Positions 36,257 to 45,077 of a DNA stretch of 64,000 nt are shown here, piece by piece. The number at the start of each line of letters is the position of its first letter. The stretch's first letter is position 1. The stretch is from assembly GCA_025210235.1 (NCBI GenBank), contig JAOASG010000019.1:1-64000 (forward strand). Reading direction: 5' to 3'. The notes under the pieces were generated by a model. It did no database searches and had not been told where the DNA came from. It was given only the letters and a program-made list of their open reading frames with translations. A program made the position numbers and the translations under genes. This stretch comes from Vallitalea sp. (lineage in GTDB: Bacteria; Bacillota; Clostridia; Lachnospirales; Vallitaleaceae).

Positions 36257-37312
36257 TTAATCTAAAGTTCTACAACTGTCTCTTTCTATAAGTTTATAAG
36301 GTACATTTACCCTTACAGGTAAATTATGCCCATTCTCTATTTTATCTATTAGTATTTTTACAGCAAATTTTCCAAGTTCCTCTTTTGGTACCTTAATAGT
36401 TGTTAAACTTGGGGTTACATATTCTGATAATTCAATATCATCAAGTCCTATTACTGATATATCCCTAGGAATTTTCAAACCGTTTTTATAAACAGCCTTC
36501 ATTGCTCCAATAGCAACTAAGTCATTTGCACAAAAAATAGCAGTTGGTAATTTTTCTTTTCCTAGTTTTTTAATCATGTTATCCATTCCCGTAAATCCAT
36601 CAGCTGTAGAAAGTTCAACATCTTCAATGTAATTTTCATTAACAGGAATATTATGTTTATATAACGTATCTAAATAACCTTCATATCTATGTTCATTAAC
36701 TACATTTTCTATTTGTTTTGTTGACCCAATAAATCCAATATTTCTATGTTTCAAACTTATTAAATATTCAACCGCTTCCATTGCTCCTTTGTAACCATCA
36801 CATATAACTTCATCAAAACCTGCATTTACATAGTTAACACCTGTATAAACTATATTTTTAACGTTTTGTTTAAGAAAGTTAAGAACATCTTCGCTAAATC
36901 TTCCAAGAATAACTGCTCCATCTACAGGATTAGCCGTCAAGTTATTATATAATGATGAAAAAGACATATCACAAGAAGAAAAAGAATATCCTAATATATA
37001 TCCTCTTTTTGATACTTCATCTTGAATACCTCTAGCTATCTGTGAGAAAAAAGGATCATTATAAGTATCCTTAGTTGATGTAAAAATACACCCTATAGCT
37101 CGTGTATTCTTGTTTTCTATAACGCTTTCGTTACCTTTAATTAAATTTCTTGCGTTTTGATTAGGTATATATCCAAGTTCCCTTACTATTTTCCAGACTT
37201 TATCCTGTGTTTCTTTGCTCGCTGGTTTATTGGTATCATTATTAATTACTCTGGAAACTGTAGATATAGAAACTTGTGCCTTTTTGGCAATTTCTTTTAA
37301 TGTTACAGACAT
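36257..37312 (-). CDS. LacI family transcriptional regulator
   Basis: 351 residues. Residues 1-60 form the DNA-binding headpiece (TLKEIAKKAQVSISTVSRVIN and the hinge helix YIPNQNARNLIKG); 65-351 are the periplasmic-binding-protein-like sensor (GAVILGRFSE, GFIGSTKQIENVVNEHRYEGY, FCANDLVAIGAMKA, IGLDDIELSEYVTPSLTTI). It lies immediately upstream of the sugar operon and a matching operator precedes both itself and the PFK-like gene, indicating control of the operon and autoregulation. The effector sugar is unknown. Confidence 0.93.
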   Translation of the reverse strand: MSVTLKEIAKKAQVSISTVSRVINNDTNKPASKETQDKVWKIVRELGYIPNQNARNLIKGNESVIENKNTRAIGCIFTSTKDTYNDPFFSQIARGIQDEVSKRGYILGYSFSSCDMSFSSLYNNLTANPVDGAVILGRFSEDVLNFLKQNVKNIVYTGVNYVNAGFDEVICDGYKGAMEAVEYLISLKHRNIGFIGSTKQIENVVNEHRYEGYLDTLYKHNIPVNENYIEDVELSTADGFTGMDNMIKKLGKEKLPTAIFCANDLVAIGAMKAVYKNGLKIPRDISVIGLDDIELSEYVTPSLTTIKVPKEELGKFAVKILIDKIENGHNLPVRVNVPYKLIERDSCRTLD

Positions 37313-37343
37313 TTTATTATTTCCTCTTTCTTTTGTAAAAACT

Positions 37344-37361
37344 AATCCAATCGTTTGGATT
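37344..37361. promoter_or_regulatory. LacI-family operator upstream of the lacI-type gene
   Basis: AATCCAATCGTTTGGATT, an inverted repeat with one mismatch, sharing CCAAnCGTTTGG with the site at 36140. It lies 32 bases upstream of the regulator's start, consistent with autoregulation. Confidence 0.75.
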
Positions 37362-37432
37362 AATTTTATTATAGCATTGGTTAATTATGTTGTCAATGAC
37401 TTAAAACTTAACAATATTTATAAAAATTAATG

Positions 37433-37531
37433 ACTTAACTTTCACACATCAATATTCTATGCAGATAAGCTAATTATAGGGCTTTGCAGAATAACAATAA
37501 CTGCATTAAATTAAAGGTGGGAAAGTTGAGT
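37433..37531. mobile_element. MITE-like element, copy C (99 bp, inverted)
   Basis: Ends ACTTAACTTTCACAC and GTGGGAAAGTTGAGT; flanked by a perfect 5-base duplication TAATG (37428-37432 and 37532-37536). It is in the opposite orientation to copies A and B and looks like copy B with an internal deletion. Its duplication ends one base from the stop codon of the XRE gene. Confidence 0.88.
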
Positions 37532-37537
37532 TAATGA

Positions 37538-38452
37538 TTAATCATGTGCCTTTATCATATATTTATATGCTTTTTTATAATCATCTAGTTCTGAAAAACA
37601 TTCTCCTAACTTCTTATAAATAGGTCTTATTGGTAAATATTCTTTTTTTTGTAAAATACTTATAGCTAATTCAAGATTCTTGGTTGCTTCTTTAAATTGT
37701 TTTTTTTCCATATATATTGAGCCCAATACATAATAATATTTTACAAGAAAGCATTCATCTATATAATCTACATTAATATCTCTAGCTTCTTCTAAAGCTA
37801 AATCATACTTGTTATTTAAATAATAAATATATACTTCATTAATCTTTTTTCTATAATATTGTTTTTTTGATATTATTAGACTCTTATTATTATTGCTAAT
37901 TGCTTCATCAAATTTCTCTAACTTTATATTAATATCTGCTAAATTAGCATATACTTCATTCAGTAAGTAACTATCTACTTTAAGTACATCTTTGTACTCT
38001 ATTATTTTGCTATAATATTTTTTAGCATCTATATATAAATTATTATTGTTATTATCAATAGCAATATTCATTAAACTGTTTAAAAAAATAGTATTCATAA
38101 TATTATCTTGTAGTTTAGTTTTATTGTATATATTTTCTATAGTTCTTATACAGTATTTATAATCTTCATCATTATATGCTCTTATAATCTTGAGTAAAAT
38201 TGTATTTACATTAATATCATTCCCTTGATTATTATCAATAAAATAACTAATTGGTTTATCTAATTTTTTTGCAAGATACTCCATTGTTTTGATAGATGGA
38301 ACTGCCTGATCATTTTCTATTTGACTTAACATATTTCTAGTAATAAAATCTTCTGTTACTTCTCTTTGAGTTAATTTTTTAGCTAATCTTGCCTCTTTTA
38401 CTTTTTGTCCTAAAGTCATACCATTCATTTTGAGGGTACTAAACCCTTTCAA
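37538..38452 (-). CDS. XRE family regulator with TPR-like repeats
   Basis: About 296-304 residues. An N-terminal helix-turn-helix (TLGQKVKEARLAKKLTQREV... LSQIENDQAVPSIKTMEYLAKKL) is followed by tandem helical repeats (about 90-300) like TPRs in Firmicute peptide- or stress-responsive regulators. The frame opens at a TTG at 38452 close to AGGAGG; an ATG at 38428 preceded by a small AGGGT/ACCCT hairpin is the alternative start. It is divergent from the NfeD-like/flotillin pair with paired palindromes between. Probable role: control of that pair. Confidence 0.85.
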   Translation of the reverse strand: MKGFSTLKMNGMTLGQKVKEARLAKKLTQREVTEDFITRNMLSQIENDQAVPSIKTMEYLAKKLDKPISYFIDNNQGNDINVNTILLKIIRAYNDEDYKYCIRTIENIYNKTKLQDNIMNTIFLNSLMNIAIDNNNNNLYIDAKKYYSKIIEYKDVLKVDSYLLNEVYANLADINIKLEKFDEAISNNNKSLIISKKQYYRKKINEVYIYYLNNKYDLALEEARDINVDYIDECFLVKYYYVLGSIYMEKKQFKEATKNLELAISILQKKEYLPIRPIYKKLGECFSELDDYKKAYKYMIKAHD

Positions 38453-38534
38453 TTGCCTCCTTTTTATATACTATTTTAGGTAATTGCAAATCTATTAATC
38501 TTAATTTTTTAAAGATATATTAGTACGGCTGAAA

Positions 38535-38549
38535 GTAAATATTATTTAC
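38535..38549. promoter_or_regulatory. Palindromic site 1 in the XRE/flotillin divergent region
   Basis: GTAAATATTATTTAC, an inverted repeat with 6-base arms. The same word in reverse complement occurs at 38682-38696. Candidate operator half of a divergent control region. Confidence 0.55.
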
Positions 38550-38681
38550 GTTTATCTTACCATGTTATTATAATAATAACAATATCCTTTTTATATTTAT
38601 ATTCATCTTATATATATATTATACAAGATGAATATGTGTTATTATTGCTTGACAAATCTTGTCGTATATTATAAGCTATAA

Positions 38682-38696
38682 GTAAATAATATTTAC
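38682..38696. promoter_or_regulatory. Palindromic site 2 in the XRE/flotillin divergent region
   Basis: GTAAATAATATTTAC, the exact reverse complement of site 1, 147 bases away. A TTGACA (38649-38654) lies just upstream, so a repressor here could occlude the promoter of the NfeD-like gene. Confidence 0.55.
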
Positions 38697-38757
38697 CTAA
38701 AAACTTGAATATATATATTATATATGTGAAAAAAAATTAACCATGAGGAGGGGTTCT

Positions 38758-39354
38758 ATGAATACATGGTGGGAGAGTTTAAATACTCTACAAAAATTTT
38801 TTTACTATATTGCAATACCATCTACATTAGTATTAGTTATACAAACTATTTTAACTTTAATTGGTATAGGTGATGGTGGTGATGCGAATGTAGATATTGA
38901 TATTGATTCTGATTTTGATTCTGATTTAAGTGATACTGTTACTTCTGCTGATTTTAAATTTATTAGTATACGGGGAATACTTTCTTTCCTAACAATCTTT
39001 GGATGGACAGGTGTCTCATTGAGCAGTACAAATATGCCACCTTATCTAATTATCATAATATCTACTATTGCAGGTCTTATTGCTATGATTGTTGTTGCTT
39101 TATTATTTTATGCTGTATCTAAGATGCAATCAAATGGTGTGATTAGATATAAAAATGCATTAGGCTGTAATGGTGAAGTTTATATCCCTATACCTGCAAA
39201 TAAAAAAGGAATAGGGAAAATACAAGTTACTATACAAGAAAGATTAGTAGAGGTAGACGCTATGACTACTAGCAATAAACCTATTACTACTGGAAGTATG
39301 GTAAGAGTAATCGATATTATCAATAATCATATTCTGATTGTTGAAAAAATATAA
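38758..39354 (+). CDS. NfeD-like (YuaF-type) membrane protein, flotillin partner
   Basis: About 198 residues. Hydrophobic helices near 17-38 and two more around 75-125, with a short Asp-rich loop (DANVDIDIDSDFDSDL) between, and a C-terminal OB-like beta domain (NALGCNGEVYIPIPANKKG...). This matches the short NfeD proteins paired with flotillin (YuaF-YuaG). ATG at 38743 contains the ribosome site GAGGAGGGG, so the ATG at 38758 is the real start. The flotillin gene follows after 34 bases. The pair organises membrane microdomains in Bacillus. Confidence 0.85.
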   Translation: MNTWWESLNTLQKFFYYIAIPSTLVLVIQTILTLIGIGDGGDANVDIDIDSDFDSDLSDTVTSADFKFISIRGILSFLTIFGWTGVSLSSTNMPPYLIIIISTIAGLIAMIVVALLFYAVSKMQSNGVIRYKNALGCNGEVYIPIPANKKGIGKIQVTIQERLVEVDAMTTSNKPITTGSMVRVIDIINNHILIVEKI

Positions 39355-39388
39355 TGCTTTAAAATAATTAATTAGGAGGGGAATATAG

Positions 39389-40789
39389 ATGGAAAATCTT
39401 ATTCTTGTTATTGTTATTGTATTATTAGTTTTTGGTACTTTTGTAGCACTGTTATCACGTTACAAAAAATGTCCATCTGACAAAATTTTAGTTATTTATG
39501 GTAAAGTCGGAAAAAATCAATCTGGTGACCTACGAAGTGCTAAATGTATTCATGGTGGCGCTGCATTTATTTGGCCTATTTTTCAACATTATGAATTTTT
39601 GGACTTAACCCCAATATCAATTAATGTTAATCTGACTAATGCACTTAGTAAACAAAACATTCGTATTGATGTTCCATCAAGATTTACTGTTGGGGTTTCA
39701 ACAGAATTTGGTGTAATGCAAAATGCAGCAGAACGTTTACTTGGTCTTAAATTACCTGAAATTGAAGAATTAGCAAAAGATATTATATTTGGTCAATTGC
39801 GTTTAGTTGTTGCTACTATGGATATCGAAGAAATAAATACCGATAGAGATAAATTTCTAGCTGCTGTTTCTAGTAATGTTGAATCAGAACTTAAGAAAAT
39901 TGGTTTAAGACTTATTAATGTTAACGTAACTGACATAAAAGATGAATCTGGATATATTGAAGCACTTGGAAAAGAAGCTGCTGCAAAAGCTATAAATGAT
40001 GCTAAGAAAAGTGTTGCAGAAAAAAATAGAGATGGTTCTATTGGTGAAGCAAACGCTGAAAAAGATCAAAGAATCCAGGTCTCAGAGGCTAATTCTTTAG
40101 CTATTCAAGGGGAAAATGAAGCTAAAATAACAATTGCTAACTCTGAGGCTCTAAGAAGAGAGAAACAAGCCAAAGCCTTAAGATTAGCAACCGCTGCTGA
40201 AAAAGTTCAAGCTGCCAAAGCATTGCAAGAAGCTTATCTTGCCGAAGAAGATGCTGAAAAATCAAGATCACGACTTGAAAAAGCTACAAAAGAAGCTGAT
40301 ATTATAGTTAAAGCAGAAATTGATAAACAAAAAATAGAAATTGAAGCCGAAGCACAAGCAGAACAAATGCGTCGCACTGCCAAAGGTGAAGCTGATGCTA
40401 TTTTTGCAAAAATGGAAGCACAAGCACGTGGTATAGAAGAAATCTTATTAAAACAAGCTGGTGGATTTAAAGAAATCGTTGATGCTGCTGGTGGTAACCC
40501 TAATGATGCCATCAAACTATTACTTGCAGATAAAATGGAAGACCTTATTAAAACACAAGTTGAAGCCATTAAGAATATTAAAATCGATAAGGTAACTGTT
40601 TGGGATAGTATGGGCGGAAAAGATGGCTCTCCTGCTACAGCTAATTTTCTTTCAGGTATGATGAAGTCTATACCACCTATGAATGAAATGTTCAATATGG
40701 CTGGTATGGAATTACCTGAATTTCTTGGTAAAGATAAAGAAGAAGAAAAAACTTCTTTGACATCTAAATCAGCTGAAGTAAATGAGTAA
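39389..40789 (+). CDS. floT: Flotillin (FloT/YuaG type)
   Basis: 466 residues. N-terminal hydrophobic hairpin (about 3-22), SPFH/band-7 domain (about 28-190; RIDVPSRFTVGVST, AERLLGLKLPEIEELAKDIIFGQLR) and a long Glu/Ala-rich coiled coil (about 195-370) typical of flotillins (EANSLAIQGENEAKITIANSEALRREK broken by repeats). The C-terminal tail is Met/Pro- then charge-rich. It scaffolds functional membrane microdomains. Ends before a strong terminator; AGGAGGGGAATATAG precedes the ATG. Confidence 0.94.
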   Translation: MENLILVIVIVLLVFGTFVALLSRYKKCPSDKILVIYGKVGKNQSGDLRSAKCIHGGAAFIWPIFQHYEFLDLTPISINVNLTNALSKQNIRIDVPSRFTVGVSTEFGVMQNAAERLLGLKLPEIEELAKDIIFGQLRLVVATMDIEEINTDRDKFLAAVSSNVESELKKIGLRLINVNVTDIKDESGYIEALGKEAAAKAINDAKKSVAEKNRDGSIGEANAEKDQRIQVSEANSLAIQGENEAKITIANSEALRREKQAKALRLATAAEKVQAAKALQEAYLAEEDAEKSRSRLEKATKEADIIVKAEIDKQKIEIEAEAQAEQMRRTAKGEADAIFAKMEAQARGIEEILLKQAGGFKEIVDAAGGNPNDAIKLLLADKMEDLIKTQVEAIKNIKIDKVTVWDSMGGKDGSPATANFLSGMMKSIPPMNEMFNMAGMELPEFLGKDKEEEKTSLTSKSAEVNE

Positions 40790-40813
40790 TATCGATTTAT
40801 AAATAATACTACT

Positions 40814-40860
40814 AAAAAGACTAAAAAAGAGTATTTTATCTTATATTTAGTCTTTTTTTG
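40814..40860 (+). terminator. Rho-independent terminator after floT
   Basis: AAAAAGACTAAA (40814-40825) and TTTAGTCTTTTT (40846-40857) pair, followed by TTG. It separates the flotillin operon from the giant-protein unit. Confidence 0.8.
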
Positions 40861-41187
40861 TTAACCAAATAATTTTCTATAAAATTAATTACAGTTTATT
40901 TTTTTTATTATATATATAATAATCTTTCTTTATTAAATAAAAGTCTAATATTGCACTTATTATTTAAATTATTATAATTTTATTCAGTACTTAAATAAAA
41001 TTCTTTATTTAATAACTAATTTGACATTATTTATATGTTATTTCATAATAAGATTATATTACAAAATGTAAATCATGTATTTTATATGCAACATAAATTT
41101 ATAATTATACGATAAATTATAATGTATATAGTTTTACTCCATGGTTACTTTTTGTGAAACTAACTACATATTAAGGAGGAATAATTT
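40861..41187. promoter_or_regulatory. Leader region of the giant-protein unit
   Basis: An extremely AT-rich stretch with no ORF. TATAAT at 41118-41123 is a good -10 candidate about 65 bases before the first gene, but no convincing -35 is placed for it, so activator dependence or an alternative sigma is possible. Confidence 0.35.
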
Positions 41188-41583
41188 ATGATTACAGATT
41201 TTAAACTGCTTAAGCAAAATGGTGGTCCTTTTCCTTTATTAAAACAAATAGGGTATGGTTCTTATTATTTAGTAGCTAAAACCATGGTAAGTGAATCAGC
41301 TACCGGCTATAATTTCACAAAAATAACATTTGAAAATAGTGCGGGTTCATTTATTCCAAGCCAACCAATCTTCTTAACTCCACAAAATCCTATCGCTAAA
41401 AATATTGATTTAACATCTGCGCATATGAAGTTACATATTGATACTATACAACTAAACTCTCCAACCCCTGAACAAGATGGTGAAATTTCTATTGTATGTC
41501 ATTTTACAGATATAAACGGTTCTAATAATCAGGACTTTACTGGCCCAATAGCTATTTGGACATCTGAAGGTCCTAAAAAATAA
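41188..41583 (+). CDS. Small beta-rich protein, first gene of the giant-protein unit
   Basis: 131 residues, not recognised. Composition and spacing of hydrophobic residues suggest a single beta-sandwich: GYGSYYLVAKTMV, NFTKITFENSAGSF, HMKLHIDTIQL, GEISIVCHFTDING. No signal peptide, membrane helix or Cys pattern. It has an excellent ribosome site (AAGGAGGAATAATTT) and is followed by a perfect 14-bp hairpin that separates it from the rest of the unit, so it is probably made in excess over the large proteins, as a structural, chaperone-like or immunity component might be. These roles are guesses. Confidence 0.7.
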   Translation: MITDFKLLKQNGGPFPLLKQIGYGSYYLVAKTMVSESATGYNFTKITFENSAGSFIPSQPIFLTPQNPIAKNIDLTSAHMKLHIDTIQLNSPTPEQDGEISIVCHFTDINGSNNQDFTGPIAIWTSEGPKK

Positions 41584-41600
41584 AATATTATCTATAATTT

Positions 41601-41640
41601 AATATACGAAGTTTTAGCTTCTTCTGAAACTTCGTATATT
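41601..41640 (+). promoter_or_regulatory. Intra-operon stem-loop
   Basis: AATATACGAAGTTT (41601-41614) and AAACTTCGTATATT (41627-41640) form a perfect 14-bp stem with a 12-base loop. No T-run follows on the plus strand. Likely a partial terminator or mRNA 3'-end protector after the small gene. Confidence 0.65.
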
Positions 41641-41681
41641 ATTAGTCTATCAAAATCAATTGTTAAAAAGAGGTATTTGAT

Positions 41682-44600
41682 ATGTGCAAAGTAATATTTA
41701 GTAATAAAGACTCAACTGATAAATCCCTATATGTTTGTCAGAATAAAGATTCTTTAGGATGTTGTTATTACCTATATTTAGGGCAATCCCAACAAGAAGA
41801 ATTAACATTATCACAAACGTGGAATATTGATGGGAGTGGTTGTTATTTTTTCTTAACTAATCCTCCTTCTTCATTTGAAAATATAATTCCTAGTTTAAAA
41901 AACTATTTATCTTCATTACATAATGCAAAGAATTATTTTTTATGGATTCATGATATTCATAAGCCTCTTAGTGATAACACAGTAGATTATATTATTGTAA
42001 ATAAATCAATGACAGGAAATTATATAATTAACGAAGATACTCACTTTTATTTTGGTAATTATATATATTTTACATTGACATGTAATTGTTCAATCGATTT
42101 AGATTCTGAAAGTGGCTATACTCAGTTTATTATTTCCAAAGCATATGGTCAACTATATTTTTCTACATCTACTACTGTAATAAATACAGTCATTAAAGAT
42201 GATGTAGTATATTTACCTTTTATAGGTTTAAGTAGAGGATCCTTTCGCTTTAACCTCTCACTAAAAGGCAATACTGATTTTTTAAATGATAGGATATCTC
42301 TAAAGTACTATTATCATAAAAACAATATATTACAATATTATAATTATCCGATATTGACACATAATATTTCATCCAATATTAGTTTTAAAGTTAGTCTTGA
42401 TCCAATTGATCAACTTAACTCATCAAATAGATTTCGTACATATATTGCTTTTGATGATTCAGACCTTATCTTACCTACTAATTTTATTACAAATATGGGA
42501 CATACTATTGCTCTAAAACCTCATAAAAACTATTTACAAGATAAAAACTCTATGCATAAAATACCCAATGATGATAGTAGTTTATTAGTATTTGGATATA
42601 CAAAGAAAGATGAAATAAGTGATATTTTTCCTTGTAGTATATTACCAAAAGGAAATTTTGAAATAATATATGACTATAAAGATACATCTCATATACATCT
42701 CATGTGTGGTATTTCTGGAACCGAAACGATAGCTTGTAGCCCAGCTACTAGTAATAATAAAGGGGATTATCTTGTTTTTTTTCCTAACCAACCTGCATAT
42801 GCTCCGAACTTTCCATTATGTTCTATACAAAATAGTAATGAATTTCCTCTTCTTACCAATGAGTATATGACCAGTTGGGTAGGTTTTCATCGTTCCAACC
42901 CATCTTTACAACCTACTATTGGTTACTATGCCCAACCAAAAGGATCATATCTATATCAAGTGGTTGATAATCCATCTTTATTAGAATATGTACAAGTGAT
43001 TAATACAGACCTAAGTAAAATAAATAATTTATGTTTTCCTATGGTTCCTTACGGTGACATAAATAGTAATAAATCTTTGGATAAAATTTATGATTTTGAA
43101 GAACAAATAATTTCCCATTATCGCAAGCAAATTATTGAACATAATACTGTTCAAGCTAAAACAGAAATCAAACAATACCTAGATGATAAAGAAAATATAA
43201 CCAAAACTATAACCCCCCAAGGACTATATGTAGAAATTAATAAAGATTCAACCTATAAAAGAATAATATTAGCAAAAAATGAAAAACAAGATTGTTCTGG
43301 TATTGATACACTAGAATTTGTTAATCTTACTCCAATATTAAAAAGTGCTTTTCAAACAAGTGAACAATTTCTGGTTATTTCATTAAATAAGCAAGCAAAT
43401 AATGAATATTATATTAGCGAATTTCAAAACAAAATCTCTATAAGTGGATGGGACTTTAATATAAATATTAATGAAAATTGCGAAGAAATAAATTTTAACA
43501 ACATACTTATATTTAAGTTTTGTAAAGACTCATTAATAGATAAGTGTAACAATCCTAAAACATGGACAAATGCACTTGATTTTAATAATGAAAATTCTTT
43601 ACATGAACTTTCTTTTTGGCTAAAAACATATATTCAAGATGGAATTAATCAATACAATAACGGCGATAATTCCTTTAATAATTTTAATAGGATTGCCCAA
43701 GATAAAAACTGGACAGGTATAATAGCTCTTAAGACAAATATTGATTTTAATCATTTTCCAGAAGATTTAAAAGGATTAGAGTGTGGGATTAATCAACAAG
43801 ACTTTTTTGCTCATCATTTAGGAATTGATGCAAACCATATATCCTATGACGATTTAAGTGGATTAACGGTAGATCCAAACAGTTCTTTATTTGCTCTTAT
43901 TAACTATGAAAATAAAATAACACCCCGTATTCCAAAAGAAGATGATTACTACTTCTATGTCCAAACTCTTAAAGTTTTATTTAATAATTCTAAGATTATT
44001 AGTTTTAGTAGTAAAGTTCCGTTAATAATAAATAAACTTTTTGGTAGTATGGTAACACAAATAAAGAATGGAAAAAATATAGTCCCTCTTAATAAGATTG
44101 TATTTCATGGTTCTTATGAATCTCATAATAATAAACCTTCTTATATATTTAATTGTATAGAGGAAAACAATATATACTTAGATAGTAATATTTTAGCTCT
44201 TGTTCAGCTTACTAAAGGTACTTTTAGTATAATAACAACTGATACTGATTCAGATACTATAATGTCTAAATTTAGTTTTTGGGGATATCTTAATTTTTAT
44301 CCTCTATCCTTTAATATTGCCGATAAAGTTATACCATTTGATATTTTATCTTATGGTACCAAAACGAATGATAGTTATACCAATGGCTTAGGCTTTTCTA
44401 ATTTTGATATACATATGAATTTTAATATTAAAAATCCTAAGTTAAAAAAATTTAGTTGTCATTTAGAAAATATGTCTTTTAATATAGCAAATAGCATTTA
44501 TAGAAATAATAGTTTACACAGCCATTTCCCAGTTAAACTTACAAATATGATTTGGGGAATGGATAATAAACATCCTAAAGATAAGGGTTATATAAATATA

Positions 44601-45077
44601 AATACTGAAATAGCCTCAATCCCTTTAAATAACCTCTGGTATGGACTTGAGTATAAATTAGAGTTAGGTAGCCTCGGAGCAATAGCTTCTAATACAGGCT
44701 TTTATAGTAATTTATGTATATGCTTTAGTTCTGCCTCTAAGAAGCAAGATAAACAGTATAGTATATTTATTGGATTAAAAATACCAGGATCAACTAATAA
44801 CAATAATGTATGTAGTATTCAAGGAGTATTCCATGTAGGTATAGATAAAATTCAATTAACAAAAACCGATAATGATATTTTTCTATTACTACTTAATAAT
44901 ATTGGCATTAAATTCTTTGGTAAAAATATTGTACCTGGAGAAACGGACTTTTACTTATTCGGCAATACTGATAAAAAAAGTAATTCAAATAATCTAGGTT
45001 GGTATCTAGGATATCAATGTAATGAAAAAGAGGGTGGAGAATGTGCCGAAACTAAAAATAATGTCTTGGAATATTAA
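41682..45077 (+). CDS. Large beta-rich protein of unknown function
   Basis: 1131 residues, not recognised. No signal peptide, membrane helices or enzyme motif. N-terminal 120 residues have several Cys (CQNKDSLGCCYYLYLG); the middle has repeated aromatic-rich beta strands (YYHKNNILQYYNYPIL, FEIIYDYKDTSHIHLMCGI, SYLYQVVDN); a helical Gln/Lys/Glu-rich segment lies near 470-510; the last 300 residues again look like long beta sheets ending in GETDFYLFGN and LGWYLGYQ. AAGAGGTATTTGAT precedes the ATG. Its 3' end overlaps the EEP enzyme gene, so the two are translationally coupled. Confidence 0.72.
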   Translation: MCKVIFSNKDSTDKSLYVCQNKDSLGCCYYLYLGQSQQEELTLSQTWNIDGSGCYFFLTNPPSSFENIIPSLKNYLSSLHNAKNYFLWIHDIHKPLSDNTVDYIIVNKSMTGNYIINEDTHFYFGNYIYFTLTCNCSIDLDSESGYTQFIISKAYGQLYFSTSTTVINTVIKDDVVYLPFIGLSRGSFRFNLSLKGNTDFLNDRISLKYYYHKNNILQYYNYPILTHNISSNISFKVSLDPIDQLNSSNRFRTYIAFDDSDLILPTNFITNMGHTIALKPHKNYLQDKNSMHKIPNDDSSLLVFGYTKKDEISDIFPCSILPKGNFEIIYDYKDTSHIHLMCGISGTETIACSPATSNNKGDYLVFFPNQPAYAPNFPLCSIQNSNEFPLLTNEYMTSWVGFHRSNPSLQPTIGYYAQPKGSYLYQVVDNPSLLEYVQVINTDLSKINNLCFPMVPYGDINSNKSLDKIYDFEEQIISHYRKQIIEHNTVQAKTEIKQYLDDKENITKTITPQGLYVEINKDSTYKRIILAKNEKQDCSGIDTLEFVNLTPILKSAFQTSEQFLVISLNKQANNEYYISEFQNKISISGWDFNININENCEEINFNNILIFKFCKDSLIDKCNNPKTWTNALDFNNENSLHELSFWLKTYIQDGINQYNNGDNSFNNFNRIAQDKNWTGIIALKTNIDFNHFPEDLKGLECGINQQDFFAHHLGIDANHISYDDLSGLTVDPNSSLFALINYENKITPRIPKEDDYYFYVQTLKVLFNNSKIISFSSKVPLIINKLFGSMVTQIKNGKNIVPLNKIVFHGSYESHNNKPSYIFNCIEENNIYLDSNILALVQLTKGTFSIITTDTDSDTIMSKFSFWGYLNFYPLSFNIADKVIPFDILSYGTKTNDSYTNGLGFSNFDIHMNFNIKNPKLKKFSCHLENMSFNIANSIYRNNSLHSHFPVKLTNMIWGMDNKHPKDKGYININTEIASIPLNNLWYGLEYKLELGSLGAIASNTGFYSNLCICFSSASKKQDKQYSIFIGLKIPGSTNNNNVCSIQGVFHVGIDKIQLTKTDNDIFLLLLNNIGIKFFGKNIVPGETDFYLFGNTDKKSNSNNLGWYLGYQCNEKEGGECAETKNNVLEY

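Noticed and set aside
40234..40695. Minus-strand 153-codon frame within floT
   Set aside because: Complement of the Glu/Ala-rich flotillin coiled coil; no independent support.
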